A stretch of 7,435 nt of DNA, taken from NCBI GenBank assembly GCA_938015405.1, contig CALLPZ010000276.1, forward strand, positions 1 to 7,435. Reading direction: 5' to 3'. The DNA comes from an uncultured Pseudanabaenaceae cyanobacterium. Its GTDB lineage: Bacteria > Cyanobacteriota > Cyanobacteriia > PCC-9006 > JAAUQQ01. Shown piece by piece: positions 1 through 6,199 of this stretch (the stretch's first letter is position 1; each line of letters begins with the position of its first letter). Position numbers and translations under genes: made by a program. The notes beneath the pieces are model-generated. The model was not told where the DNA came from. It saw only the letters and a program-made list of their open reading frames with translations, and made no database searches.

Positions 1-1415
1 GACTCCTCAGCCGCCTCAACCATCACCCGAATCAAAGGCTCAGTCCCCGAAGGACGAACCAAAATACGACCGCGATCGCCCATCTCAGCCTCAGCCTCAG
101 CAATCACCGCCATCAAAGGCTCACAATCCTGCCAACAACGACGCTTCTCCCGATCCTCCACCCGCACATTACGCAACAACTGAGGATAAGGCGTAAAACT
201 ACTCGCCAACTGCTCCGCCAAACTCACCTGAGCCTCATGAACCAACTCAGAAATATGCAAAGCCGTCAGCAGGCCATCCCCCGTCAACGCATAGTGACTG
301 CACAGAATATGGCCGGACTGCTCACCCCCGAGAGTGGCCCCCCGCTTAGCCATCTCCGCCTGAACATGTTGATCACCCACAGGCGTCCGCACAAACGTGC
401 CACCCAAAGCTTCCCAAGCTCGCTCAAAGCCTAGGTTCGACATCACAGTCGTCACAATCGTGTCATCAGGCAACTTGCCCTGCGCCCGCAAATGCTTACC
501 CCAAAGGAAGAGAATGCCATCGCCATCAACCACGGCTCCTTCGTGATTCACAGCCAAGAGGCGATCGGCATCGCCATCAAAACCGAAGCCCAGGTCCGCA
601 TTGTGCTGAAGCACCGAAGTTTGCAAACGCTTGAGGTGAGTGGAGCCGCAGTTGACATTGATGCGATCGCCACAGGGCTCATCATGCAAACAAATCAAAT
701 CTGCGCCCAGGGCACGAAACACCATGGGAGCTAGCTGCGCCGCCGCACCATGGGCCAGGTCCAAAACAACCTTCAGCCCTTCTAAAGAGTTTGTATTGAG
801 AGATTCGCGCATGGCCAGCACATACTGGTCAATCATCTCAGGGCAATGGCGATACTTGCCGTAGCTGGGCTCTACGATGTCCCCCTTCCACAAACCACGA
901 ATGCCCTGCTCAATCTCGCCTTGGAGGTCCTTCGCCAGTTTGTGACCACTCTGGCCAAAAATCTTGATGCCGTTATCTTCCGGTGGATTATGGCTCGCAG
1001 AAATCATCACGCCACCAATCGCACCAGTGCTGTGGGTGAGATAAGCCACGCCCGGGGTGGGGCACAGGCCTAGGTTCAACACATCCAGCCCGGCGGCCGT
1101 CAAGCCAGATGCCAGAGCCGTCGCCAGCATATCGCCAGAATTGCGGGAGTCTTGGCCCACAACCACAGGACCCACTTTGCCTGCTTCACGCTGGAGCATT
1201 TGCCCCGTCCAATAGCCAATCTGCATGGCTAGGGGAGCTGTCAAGACATCGCCAACCCGACCGCGAATGCCATCGGTTCCGAACAGGGCGCTTGCAGGTA
1301 AATTTAGATTGCTCCAGATGGAAGCCTTCGGTTGAGCAGCCTCTGACTCATTTCCCAGCAATGTCATAGATGACAAAACTGAAGCCTTTAAACTGGTGGA
1401 TAAAGAAGAAACCAT
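1..1415 (-). CDS. glmM: Phosphoglucosamine mutase GlmM (3' end cut by the window edge)
   Basis: The product interconverts glucosamine-6-phosphate and glucosamine-1-phosphate, the step before GlmU in cytosolic UDP-GlcNAc synthesis. The 471 visible codons show every hallmark of the alpha-D-phosphohexomutase fold in order: FGTDGIRGR (about 45-53); the phosphoserine loop ISASHNPPEDNGIK (138-151), whose catalytic serine is Ser141; the metal loop FDGDADR (279-285); the sugar-specificity loop GEQSGH (364-369); and the phosphate-binding loop RPSGTEP (454-460). The frame is open at base 1 after ...VEAAEE, so judging from family length only about 20 C-terminal residues are missing. I chose the ATG at 1415 because it is the longest form (an in-frame TAA lies just upstream) and its MVSS opening resembles other cyanobacterial GlmM proteins. 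A start at 1367 (MTLLG) is possible and would remove 16 poorly conserved residues. Neither start has a strong ribosome binding site. The gene is divergent from the yihY-like gene. The family call is certain; the start is less so. Confidence 0.97.
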   Translation of the reverse strand, partial: MVSSLSTSLKASVLSSMTLLGNESEAAQPKASIWSNLNLPASALFGTDGIRGRVGDVLTAPLAMQIGYWTGQMLQREAGKVGPVVVGQDSRNSGDMLATALASGLTAAGLDVLNLGLCPTPGVAYLTHSTGAIGGVMISASHNPPEDNGIKIFGQSGHKLAKDLQGEIEQGIRGLWKGDIVEPSYGKYRHCPEMIDQYVLAMRESLNTNSLEGLKVVLDLAHGAAAQLAPMVFRALGADLICLHDEPCGDRINVNCGSTHLKRLQTSVLQHNADLGFGFDGDADRLLAVNHEGAVVDGDGILFLWGKHLRAQGKLPDDTIVTTVMSNLGFERAWEALGGTFVRTPVGDQHVQAEMAKRGATLGGEQSGHILCSHYALTGDGLLTALHISELVHEAQVSLAEQLASSFTPYPQLLRNVRVEDREKRRCWQDCEPLMAVIAEAEAEMGDRGRILVRPSGTEPLIRVMVEAAEE

Positions 1416-1476
1416 AGGTAATTATTTAACTCCAAGCGCACCTGCGCAGGCCCTGTATAGTGAGCCATGTTGCCGT

Positions 1477-1516
1477 GATTACACCAGTGTGGCCTCGCCT
1501 TCGGGCTGGTGTCATC
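1477..1516. other. Inverted repeat / stem-loop in the glmM-yihY divergent spacer
   Basis: The arms GATTACACCAG (1477-1487) and CTGGTGTCATC (1506-1516) match at 10 of 11 positions around an 18-base centre, which can fold a little further (GCC near 1492 with GGC near 1504). The element lies between two divergent starts, so it could be a dyad operator or a structure in the leader of either gene. The octamer TGTATAGT at 1454-1461 holds a possible -10 box on either strand (TATAGT on plus, TATACA on minus), but I found no good -35 partner for either. It is not a tRNA: there is no cloverleaf or anticodon arm. Confidence 0.4.
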
Positions 1517-1598
1517 CGTGCAAAATATTCTGCTTGCGTACAAATGCTTATTGCTGGAGCATAGCATTTTCCGGTTGGTCAAGAAGGTGATTTGGAGT

Positions 1599-1628
1599 AT
1601 GACGGTAGCGACCCGACGACTAAAATGA
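1599..1628 (+). CDS. Possible 9-codon leader peptide upstream of the yihY-like gene
   Basis: This tiny frame reads MTVATRRLK and then TGA. It begins eight bases after an SD-like AAGGTGA (1584-1590), a better spacing than any other start here has. Its TGA overlaps the ATG of the downstream frame as ATGA at 1625-1628, the geometry typical of translational coupling. The arrangement is seen directly; that it is translated is an inference. The rival explanation is that the same SD-like sequence serves the TTG at 1592 of the main frame, four bases away. Confidence 0.2.
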   Translation: MTVATRRLK

Positions 1629-2602
1629 TCGATTTCGTTACTTTTATTCGCAGTTTGACCGGATCAACCATCATCAAGGTCATTCGCAACTCCGGGCGAC
1701 AGCGGCTGATGGGCCTCGCTTCAGAAATGGCTTACAACGCCATGCTGTCTCTTTTCCCTGGCCTGTTTGCACTGCTTACCGTGATCACGATCTTTGATGC
1801 GCCGCGCACGGCGGTCAATCAGCTAACGGCTCAGGTTCAGTTTCTGGCTCCCCTCCCTGTCACCAAGCTCTTGGAGGAATTTCTCTTGGACATTAGTGGC
1901 CGCAACCAAAGCCTGCTGTCGCTGACGTCCTTGGGAGTTCTGTGGGCCTCGTCCAGCGTGGTAGGCGCGGCTATGGTGGCCATGGATCAGATCCATGAGG
2001 TGCCGCCCAAGCAGCGTCGCCCGTTTTGGCAGCATCGCATGATTGCGATTCTGCTAGCAGTGGGCAGTGTGGCCATGCTGTTAGGGGCAATTTTCCTGAT
2101 TTTTGTCAGCGGTCTGATCGTTAATTTGGTCGCTCAAAACAGTGGCGATACCTTTGAAGTCTTCTTGCTGAGGATTTGGCAGGGGTTTAGCTTGCCGATG
2201 GCGCTGGGGCTTGTGGCGATCGCCTTTGCCTTTATCTACCGCTGGGGACCCAGTCGATGGCGACCCGGTACGCCTATTTTCCCAGGCGCTGTTATTGCAG
2301 CCTTTTGCTGGGCGGGGATTTCGCTGCTGTTTCGCAACCACATTCTTAAGGTTGTGAACTACAACTACACCTATGGAACGCTCAGCACCGTCATTATTCT
2401 GCTGATTTGGCTGTACCTAAGCTGCCTTGTCATGCTGATTGGCAACCAGCTCAATGTCACAGTCGGCAGCGTGGCAGGAGCTTTCACCGCTTCTCGCAAT
2501 AGCCGCAAATCGGCCAAGAGCCGCCTAGGACGATCGACGCGGTCGGGTCGTGGCAAGAATGCCAAAGCCTACGGAGATGAAGAGGAGTATCCAGAGTATT
2601 AG
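1625..2602 (+). CDS. YihY/virulence factor BrkB family inner-membrane protein
   Basis: This is a 325-residue polytopic membrane protein with about six hydrophobic helices, at roughly residues 37-57, 97-121, 139-169, 189-206, 217-236 and 251-278. The family signature is clear: an N-terminal LASEMAYNAMLSLFP segment and a C-terminal YGTLSTVIILLIWLYLS followed by MLIGNQLN, close to the usual GAELN motif. The molecular function of the family is unsettled; older labels such as 'ribonuclease BN' are misannotations. After the last helix comes a very basic Ser/Arg/Lys stretch and then the acidic end DEEEYPEY; this tail overlaps the small gene on the other strand. I preferred the ATG at 1625 because MIDFVTFIR looks like the normal family N-terminus. 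A TTG at 1592 gives 11 more residues and sits four bases after AAGGTGA. The gene appears monocistronic. Confidence in the family is high, in the start moderate. Confidence 0.9.
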   Translation: MIDFVTFIRSLTGSTIIKVIRNSGRQRLMGLASEMAYNAMLSLFPGLFALLTVITIFDAPRTAVNQLTAQVQFLAPLPVTKLLEEFLLDISGRNQSLLSLTSLGVLWASSSVVGAAMVAMDQIHEVPPKQRRPFWQHRMIAILLAVGSVAMLLGAIFLIFVSGLIVNLVAQNSGDTFEVFLLRIWQGFSLPMALGLVAIAFAFIYRWGPSRWRPGTPIFPGAVIAAFCWAGISLLFRNHILKVVNYNYTYGTLSTVIILLIWLYLSCLVMLIGNQLNVTVGSVAGAFTASRNSRKSAKSRLGRSTRSGRGKNAKAYGDEEEYPEY

Positions 2603-2698
2603 TCCCGGTACGAAGCTGAGGATGCCCAGTCCCCGCAAGATCCAAAAGGCTAGGGTCACACCGAGGCTGACGAGGAAGAGGCTCATGCGAGAGGACAT
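2525..2698 (-). CDS. Small two-helix membrane protein, function unknown
   Basis: This encodes 57 residues beginning MSSRMSLFL. There are two hydrophobic segments, about residues 5-20 and 25-47, joined by a short RGLGILSFVPG turn, and a basic end TTRPRRSS. The pattern of one helix, a W-x-L-R-G-x-G turn with F-x-P-G, and a second helix resembles small conserved membrane proteins I know from cyanobacteria, for which no function is established. I chose the ATG at 2698 because AAGGAG lies upstream with an 11-base gap and hydrophobicity starts right after it. The frame extends upstream to an ATG at 2848, but those 50 extra residues are Ser/Asn-rich and lack family character. The last 78 bases lie antisense to the 3' end of the convergent yihY-like gene. 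A weak promoter can be proposed about 60 bases upstream. Confidence 0.72.
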   Translation of the reverse strand: MSSRMSLFLVSLGVTLAFWILRGLGILSFVPGLILWILLFISVGFGILATTRPRRSS

Positions 2699-2756
2699 GT
2701 TGAGAGAATCTCCTTGCAGCGATGGGTCGCAGAACAGAATCTTAGATGCTGCTTTT

Positions 2757-2785
2757 CTATTATTAGTTCGCTTGGGGCAATTCAA
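2757..2785 (-). promoter_or_regulatory. Candidate promoter for the small membrane protein gene
   Basis: On the minus strand TTGAAT (2785-2780) is followed after exactly 17 bases by TAATAG (2762-2757). The -35 matches the sigma-70 consensus at four of six positions and the -10 at three. Transcription would start near 2750, leaving a leader of about 50 bases that contains the AAGGAG site. Spacing and position are right, but the match is weak. Confidence 0.3.
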
Positions 2786-2982
2786 CGAGGAAAGGGAGAA
2801 ATGTTGGGGGCTGGTGAAGCTGGAACAAAGGCTGGCAGAATGCCTCATGGTATTTAGCGCTAACCGACCTACGCAAATGTTCTAGGGCACGTTATCTTGG
2901 TCAACGGATTTGGGCGGTATCGTTTAGGACCTGTCACCCTGAATGTTTATCGCTGTAAGCAAGTGCTATGGCTGAGGACTCT

Positions 2983-3012
2983 TTGACCTTTACCCATTAG
3001 CCTGCCTAAACA
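2983..3012 (+). promoter_or_regulatory. Candidate promoter for the lytic transglycosylase gene
   Basis: TTGACC (2983-2988, five of six consensus positions) is followed after 18 bases by TAAACA (3007-3012, three of six). It would start a transcript near 3019, about 35 bases before the ATG, and that short leader contains the second TTTAGGACCTG copy. The -35 is good, the -10 poor. Confidence 0.3.
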
Positions 3013-3053
3013 TCCCGCTGTGAGACCTTTAGGACCTGCATTGCCTCCGCACT

Positions 3054-5222
3054 ATGCCGAAAAATCCCAGGCTCAATTTCATTTTGTTAGCCAGTGCTAT
3101 TACAGCGATGACGCTGGGAGCGGCGGCTGGTGTTCTGCTTCCCCTCGCTTCGTCTTTGCGGGAAGAGCGTCCTGGGGTGGAAAACCTAGCCCGGTCTTCT
3201 CAATCCCCTGATGCTAAAGGCTTACATCAGCTCAACGATCTTCAGCTAGAGCTGATTGCTAAGCGCCCGAACGCTGATCAAGCTCGTAATCGGGCTCGTT
3301 ATATTTTGGCCAGCCGTGCCTTGGCAGAACAGCCCCAGGTGGCCTTGGACAGACTGAAGGGCCTGGAAACGGATTACAAGCTGCTGGCTCCTCAAGTTTT
3401 AGCCATGCGAGCCCAGGCTTTGGTCAAGTTGGGCAATGAGAATCAGGCGGAGGCGGTGTGGCAGGAGCTGGCGGCTTTGGAGGGTGAAAGTCCCGTCATT
3501 GCTGAGGCTTTGGTGACTTTGGCTGAGAAGGATGATAGCTATGGGAACCAAGCCTTATCTCGTTTCCCCAGCCATCCCCAGAGCGTGGAATTGGCGATCG
3601 CGCGTCTCAAGCAAGAGCCCCAAAACACCGATCTGATGATGCAGGTGGTTCGCCACGGTCTCCACACCGAAACCCTGGATCAGGTTCTAACGGACCTGGT
3701 CGAAAAGAAAGACATTAAGCTGCAACCCGAAGACTGGGCTGATGTTGGCTTTGCCCATTGGGAAAAGCTCAACTTTAAAGGTGGTGCCAAGGCCTATGCC
3801 AAAGCCCCCGCCAATGCCAAGCACCTCTATCGCACCGCTCGCAGTCTCCAGCTTAGCGAGCAACAAACCAAGTCCAAGCCCATCTATACTCAGGTCGCTC
3901 AATCCTTCGCAGGCACTGAAGAAGCGGGGTTATCCCTCAAACGCTTAGCGGAAATGAGCCAGGGACAAAAGGCCCTGCCCTTCTGGGACCAGCTGATTCA
4001 GGACTACCCTGATCATGCGCCGGAAGCGCTGCTGCAAAAGTCGCGTTTGCTGGACAAGCTCAACAGCAAAGAGTCTGCCTCCCAGATGCGGCAGTTCCTC
4101 CTGAAGCATCACCCTAAATCCGATGCCGCAGCAGAGTTGCGTTGGGAACTGGCGGAGAAATATGCCGAGGTCAATAGTTATAAAGAAGCGGTTCAGCTCA
4201 CGGGGGACATCCAAAAGTTCAACCTGGCTCACGACAACACCCCCCGCGCCATCTTTTGGAAGGGTCGCTGGCAGCAAAAGCTTCAGCAAAACCAGCAAGC
4301 TGCCCAGTCTTTTAATAGCCTTTTAGAGGATCACCCCGATTCTTACTATGCTTGGCGGGCAGCTGCAGTCTTGGGCCTCCCCGTCGGTGACTTCCTCTCG
4401 GTCAAAGACCTTTCGCCGGAGATGGTGCCCCACACCCAGCGGGGCAATTTGCCTGCGGGCTCCGAGGTCATCAATGAGCTGTATGCGATCGGTGAGGACC
4501 AGGCAGCCTGGGACCTGTGGCAGACGGAATTCGTCAATCGCCAGGACCCCAGTGTGGCAGAGCAGTTCACCGATGGTCTTCTACGCTTGGGCGTGGGCGA
4601 CCACCTGGATGGCATCTACATGATTGGTAGCTTGGCCTTCCGCGATGACCCGAAGGAAAAAGCCCAGTATGAGGCCTTGAGCAAGCAGCCCGAGTATTGG
4701 TATGCGCTTTATCCCTTGCCCTTTTTTGATGACATTCAAGCGGCATCTGAGAATGAGAAGCTCAATCCTCTCTTAGTCACTGCCCTAATTCGCCAAGAGT
4801 CTCGCTTTATGCCAGGTATTGGCTCGGTTGTAGGTGCGCGTGGGCTGATGCAGGTCATGCCAGAGACTGCGGACTGGGTGGCACCCAATGCGGGAATTGA
4901 TGAGTTTGAACTAACGGACCCGGTGGACAACCTCAAGATGGGGACTTGGTATCTCAACTACACCCATGAGGAGTGGAATGGGAACTCCATGCTGGCAGTG
5001 GCAAGCTACAACGCTGGGCCGGGCAATGTCTCCGATTGGGTAACGCGGTTTAAGAATGAGGATGTGGATAGCTTCGTGGAGAAAATCCCGTTTCCAGAGA
5101 CGCGGGGCTATGTGGAGCATGTGTTTGAGAACTACTGGAATTACATGCGGTTGTATAACCCTGAGATGTCTCAGCTGATGGCGAAGTATGGCAATAACTT
5201 GTCGCCTGTGGCAGGACGTTAG
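3054..5222 (+). CDS. Soluble lytic transglycosylase, Slt70-like (SLT domain)
   Basis: This 722-residue protein is predicted to cleave the MurNAc-GlcNAc bond of peptidoglycan non-hydrolytically, giving 1,6-anhydro-MurNAc ends. Residues 1-35 form a Sec-type signal or membrane anchor (Lys3 and Arg6, then a hydrophobic run to about 33), placing the rest in the periplasm. Residues about 50-480 are helical, TPR-like repeats, matching the superhelical ring of Slt70; the FWKGRW (401-406) and SYYAWRAAAVLG (430-441) segments are typical. The catalytic SLT domain is at about 565-690: RQESRF with the catalytic Glu582, GARGLMQVMP (594-603), ASYNAGPGN (650-658), and the closing PETRGYVEHV. All expected residues are present and the length is normal for the family. 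The ATG at 3054 is the first start after an in-frame TAG. No SD lies at a useful distance; the nearest AGGA is 19 bases away. The gene stands alone, convergent with the GUN4 gene. Confidence 0.95.
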   Translation: MPKNPRLNFILLASAITAMTLGAAAGVLLPLASSLREERPGVENLARSSQSPDAKGLHQLNDLQLELIAKRPNADQARNRARYILASRALAEQPQVALDRLKGLETDYKLLAPQVLAMRAQALVKLGNENQAEAVWQELAALEGESPVIAEALVTLAEKDDSYGNQALSRFPSHPQSVELAIARLKQEPQNTDLMMQVVRHGLHTETLDQVLTDLVEKKDIKLQPEDWADVGFAHWEKLNFKGGAKAYAKAPANAKHLYRTARSLQLSEQQTKSKPIYTQVAQSFAGTEEAGLSLKRLAEMSQGQKALPFWDQLIQDYPDHAPEALLQKSRLLDKLNSKESASQMRQFLLKHHPKSDAAAELRWELAEKYAEVNSYKEAVQLTGDIQKFNLAHDNTPRAIFWKGRWQQKLQQNQQAAQSFNSLLEDHPDSYYAWRAAAVLGLPVGDFLSVKDLSPEMVPHTQRGNLPAGSEVINELYAIGEDQAAWDLWQTEFVNRQDPSVAEQFTDGLLRLGVGDHLDGIYMIGSLAFRDDPKEKAQYEALSKQPEYWYALYPLPFFDDIQAASENEKLNPLLVTALIRQESRFMPGIGSVVGARGLMQVMPETADWVAPNAGIDEFELTDPVDNLKMGTWYLNYTHEEWNGNSMLAVASYNAGPGNVSDWVTRFKNEDVDSFVEKIPFPETRGYVEHVFENYWNYMRLYNPEMSQLMAKYGNNLSPVAGR

Positions 5223-5249
5223 GGTAACGAGTACTCCGTGCAGAGATCC

Positions 5250-5281
5250 CTCACTTTCCCAGACTATCAAGTTCAAGTGAG
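5250..5281. repeat. Inverted repeat just after the transglycosylase gene
   Basis: CTCACTT (5250-5256) and AAGTGAG (5275-5281) are perfect 7-bp arms around 18 bases, starting 28 bases after the transglycosylase stop. No T-run follows, so it is not a classic terminator, although it could shape the 3' end of that mRNA. Confidence 0.3.
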
Positions 5282-5302
5282 CGAGTTGCTGCGCCCTCGA
5301 CT

Positions 5303-5326
5303 TTCTTAAAGCCTCACCTTTAAGAA
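5303..5326. repeat. Perfect 9-bp hairpin in the convergent spacer
   Basis: TTCTTAAAG (5303-5311) and CTTTAAGAA (5318-5326) pair perfectly across a 6-base loop. The stem is AT-rich and no long T-run follows on either strand. It lies between two convergent genes, next to a stronger hairpin at 5339-5371, and may assist termination. Confidence 0.4.
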
Positions 5327-5338
5327 CAAACAAAGCAA

Positions 5339-5371
5339 AGCCCCTCAGTGTTTCAAAAACACCGGGGGGCT
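5339..5371 (-). terminator. Rho-independent-type terminator of the GUN4 gene
   Basis: The arms 5339-5353 and 5357-5371 form a 15-pair stem with one A-C mismatch and one G-T wobble around a 3-base loop. The outer half is GC-rich (AGCCCC with GGGGCT). Read on the minus strand, the hairpin begins 20 bases after the GUN4 stop and is followed by TTTGCTTTGTTTGTTCTT, an interrupted T-rich tract. On the plus strand no T-run follows, so it points mainly at the GUN4 transcript. The long stem could still help stop the convergent transglycosylase transcript. Confidence 0.75.
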
Positions 5372-5390
5372 ACAAGCAAAGCAACTGAAT

Positions 5391-6098
5391 TTAGCGGTTC
5401 ATGATGTCTCGCAACCGAACATCAGGAATGGGAGTATTAGCTGGTGCGGGTTTAGGGGCAGGGGTTTTAATCGGCGAGTTGGGCTTTGCCGTAGCTGCGG
5501 GTGCCACAACGGGCTTAGCATTGGGGTCTTCAATAATATTGCAAGCCACTAAGCGCTGGCTCATGGATTGAATCCAGCCGCCGCCCCAGGCATCAGGCAT
5601 GCCCGCAGGCTTTACCGGGCGTAGAGGCAAGTGGCCATCAGGAGCGGTCACCGTGGAAAGAAAATCCACGGGACCGAGCCAGCCAATACGGTCCTCAAAC
5701 TTGGTCACGTCATCAAAGGTCTTGCCATTCATCTTTAGCCAAATATTGGCCTGGGCACTGAGACCAAACTCGCCATTGCTGGAGCTAGTCCAGAGATGAT
5801 CGACGCTGCGTAGGGTCTTGCAAGGCAGCTTGCGGATGTCCTTGGTAATCAGGTAACCGCGACCATACTGATTGACTGATTTGAGCAGAATGCTGCTGGT
5901 CAGGCGATTGCCCTTTTCCCATTGGCCTTCCGCTAGGGCGCCGCTGAGCTGTTCTAGTTCGGTGACAGCAATGGCCACTTCTACAGTCGCTTCGACTTGG
6001 GGGGTCGTAGCTTTCACCGTTGTAGGACCATCCGCCGCCGGATAGAACGCAGGAGACACCGAGAGCAGAGTCGTTGAAATCAGCGCAGCGCTAAGCAT
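5391..6098 (-). CDS. GUN4-domain protein with hydrophobic N-terminus and Pro/Ala-rich tail
   Basis: A 235-residue protein with a GUN4 core at about 47-160: LEQLSGALAEGQW, then DIRKLPCKTLRSVDHLW (87-103), SNGEFGLSAQANIW (107-120), DRIGW (136-140) and APDGHLP (152-158). Canonical GUN4 binds protoporphyrin IX and Mg-protoporphyrin and stimulates the ChlH subunit of Mg-chelatase in chlorophyll synthesis. This is probably a paralogue rather than the canonical regulator. Residues 1-24 form a hydrophobic segment resembling a signal peptide or anchor, though it lacks the usual N-terminal Lys/Arg. The loop between the conserved W and the GHLP motif looks short. Residues about 192-225 are a Pro/Ala/Lys linker ending in DVRLRDIMNR. 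The ATG at 6098 is the first start after an in-frame TGA; no SD is visible. A terminator hairpin follows the stop, and the gene is divergent from the GT2 gene. The domain call is strong; its ligand and location are inferred. Confidence 0.88.
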   Translation of the reverse strand: MLSAALISTTLLSVSPAFYPAADGPTTVKATTPQVEATVEVAIAVTELEQLSGALAEGQWEKGNRLTSSILLKSVNQYGRGYLITKDIRKLPCKTLRSVDHLWTSSSNGEFGLSAQANIWLKMNGKTFDDVTKFEDRIGWLGPVDFLSTVTAPDGHLPLRPVKPAGMPDAWGGGWIQSMSQRLVACNIIEDPNAKPVVAPAATAKPNSPIKTPAPKPAPANTPIPDVRLRDIMNR

Positions 6099-6123
6099 AG
6101 GGAATCAGGGAGTTGCCTTAGTG

Positions 6124-6142
6124 GATGACGAGATAGATGACG
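6124..6142. repeat. Direct repeat GATGACG x2 at 12-bp spacing
   Basis: GATGACG occurs at 6124-6130 and 6136-6142, one start 12 bp after the other, 26-44 bases upstream of the GUN4 start codon. On the gene's own strand it reads CGTCATC twice. It could be a paired binding site or lie in the mRNA leader. Confidence 0.35.
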
Positions 6143-6153
6143 TAGCGCCATCT

Positions 6154-6177
6154 AAAAGGTTGGGCAAAAGGTTGGGC
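6154..6177. repeat. Perfect tandem repeat of a 12-mer
   Basis: AAAAGGTTGGGC is present twice, back to back, at 6154-6165 and 6166-6177, with no mismatch. It sits 56-79 bases upstream of the GUN4 start in the divergent spacer. Candidate roles are tandem operator half-sites or a replication-slippage duplication. Confidence 0.7.
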
Positions 6178-6199
6178 TGAAGTCTATCATTTCTCGTCA

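Larger units (their letters stand above)
2699..3053. other. Divergent non-coding spacer with an 11-bp direct repeat
   Basis: No frame here looks coding on either strand. TTTAGGACCTG occurs twice, perfectly, at 2923-2933 and 3028-3038, with starts 105 bp apart. CCTAAA at 3005-3010 can also pair with the TTTAGG at 3028-3033 across a 17-base loop in the transglycosylase leader. The spacer separates the starts of the small membrane protein gene (minus) and the transglycosylase gene (plus), so it should carry both promoters. Confidence 0.6.

Noticed and set aside
237..1369. Several plus-strand open frames of 64-86 codons across this stretch
   Set aside because: They lie antisense to glmM, whose minus-strand frame carries all family motifs. 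Their translations are low-quality and Pro/Ser/Arg-rich.
1477..1516. tRNA-like or small RNA fold in the glmM spacer
   Set aside because: There is only one hairpin, with no anticodon or T-arm. I kept it only as an inverted repeat.
1388..1590. Short frames on both strands in the glmM-yihY spacer
   Set aside because: No ribosome binding site, no recognisable composition, and they cover the promoter region of two divergent genes.
2699..2848. 50-residue N-terminal extension of the small membrane protein
   Set aside because: The ATG at 2698 has an AAGGAG site and starts the hydrophobic protein. The extension would read through the probable promoter and looks non-coding.
2550..2885. 111-codon plus-strand frame after the yihY-like gene
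   Set aside because: It is the reverse shadow of the small membrane protein gene and its upstream region. Its Lys/Arg/Pro-rich translation has no domain character.
5303..5326. Calling the perfect 9-bp hairpin a terminator
   Set aside because: The stem is AT-rich and neither strand has a T-run directly after it, so I list it only as a repeat.
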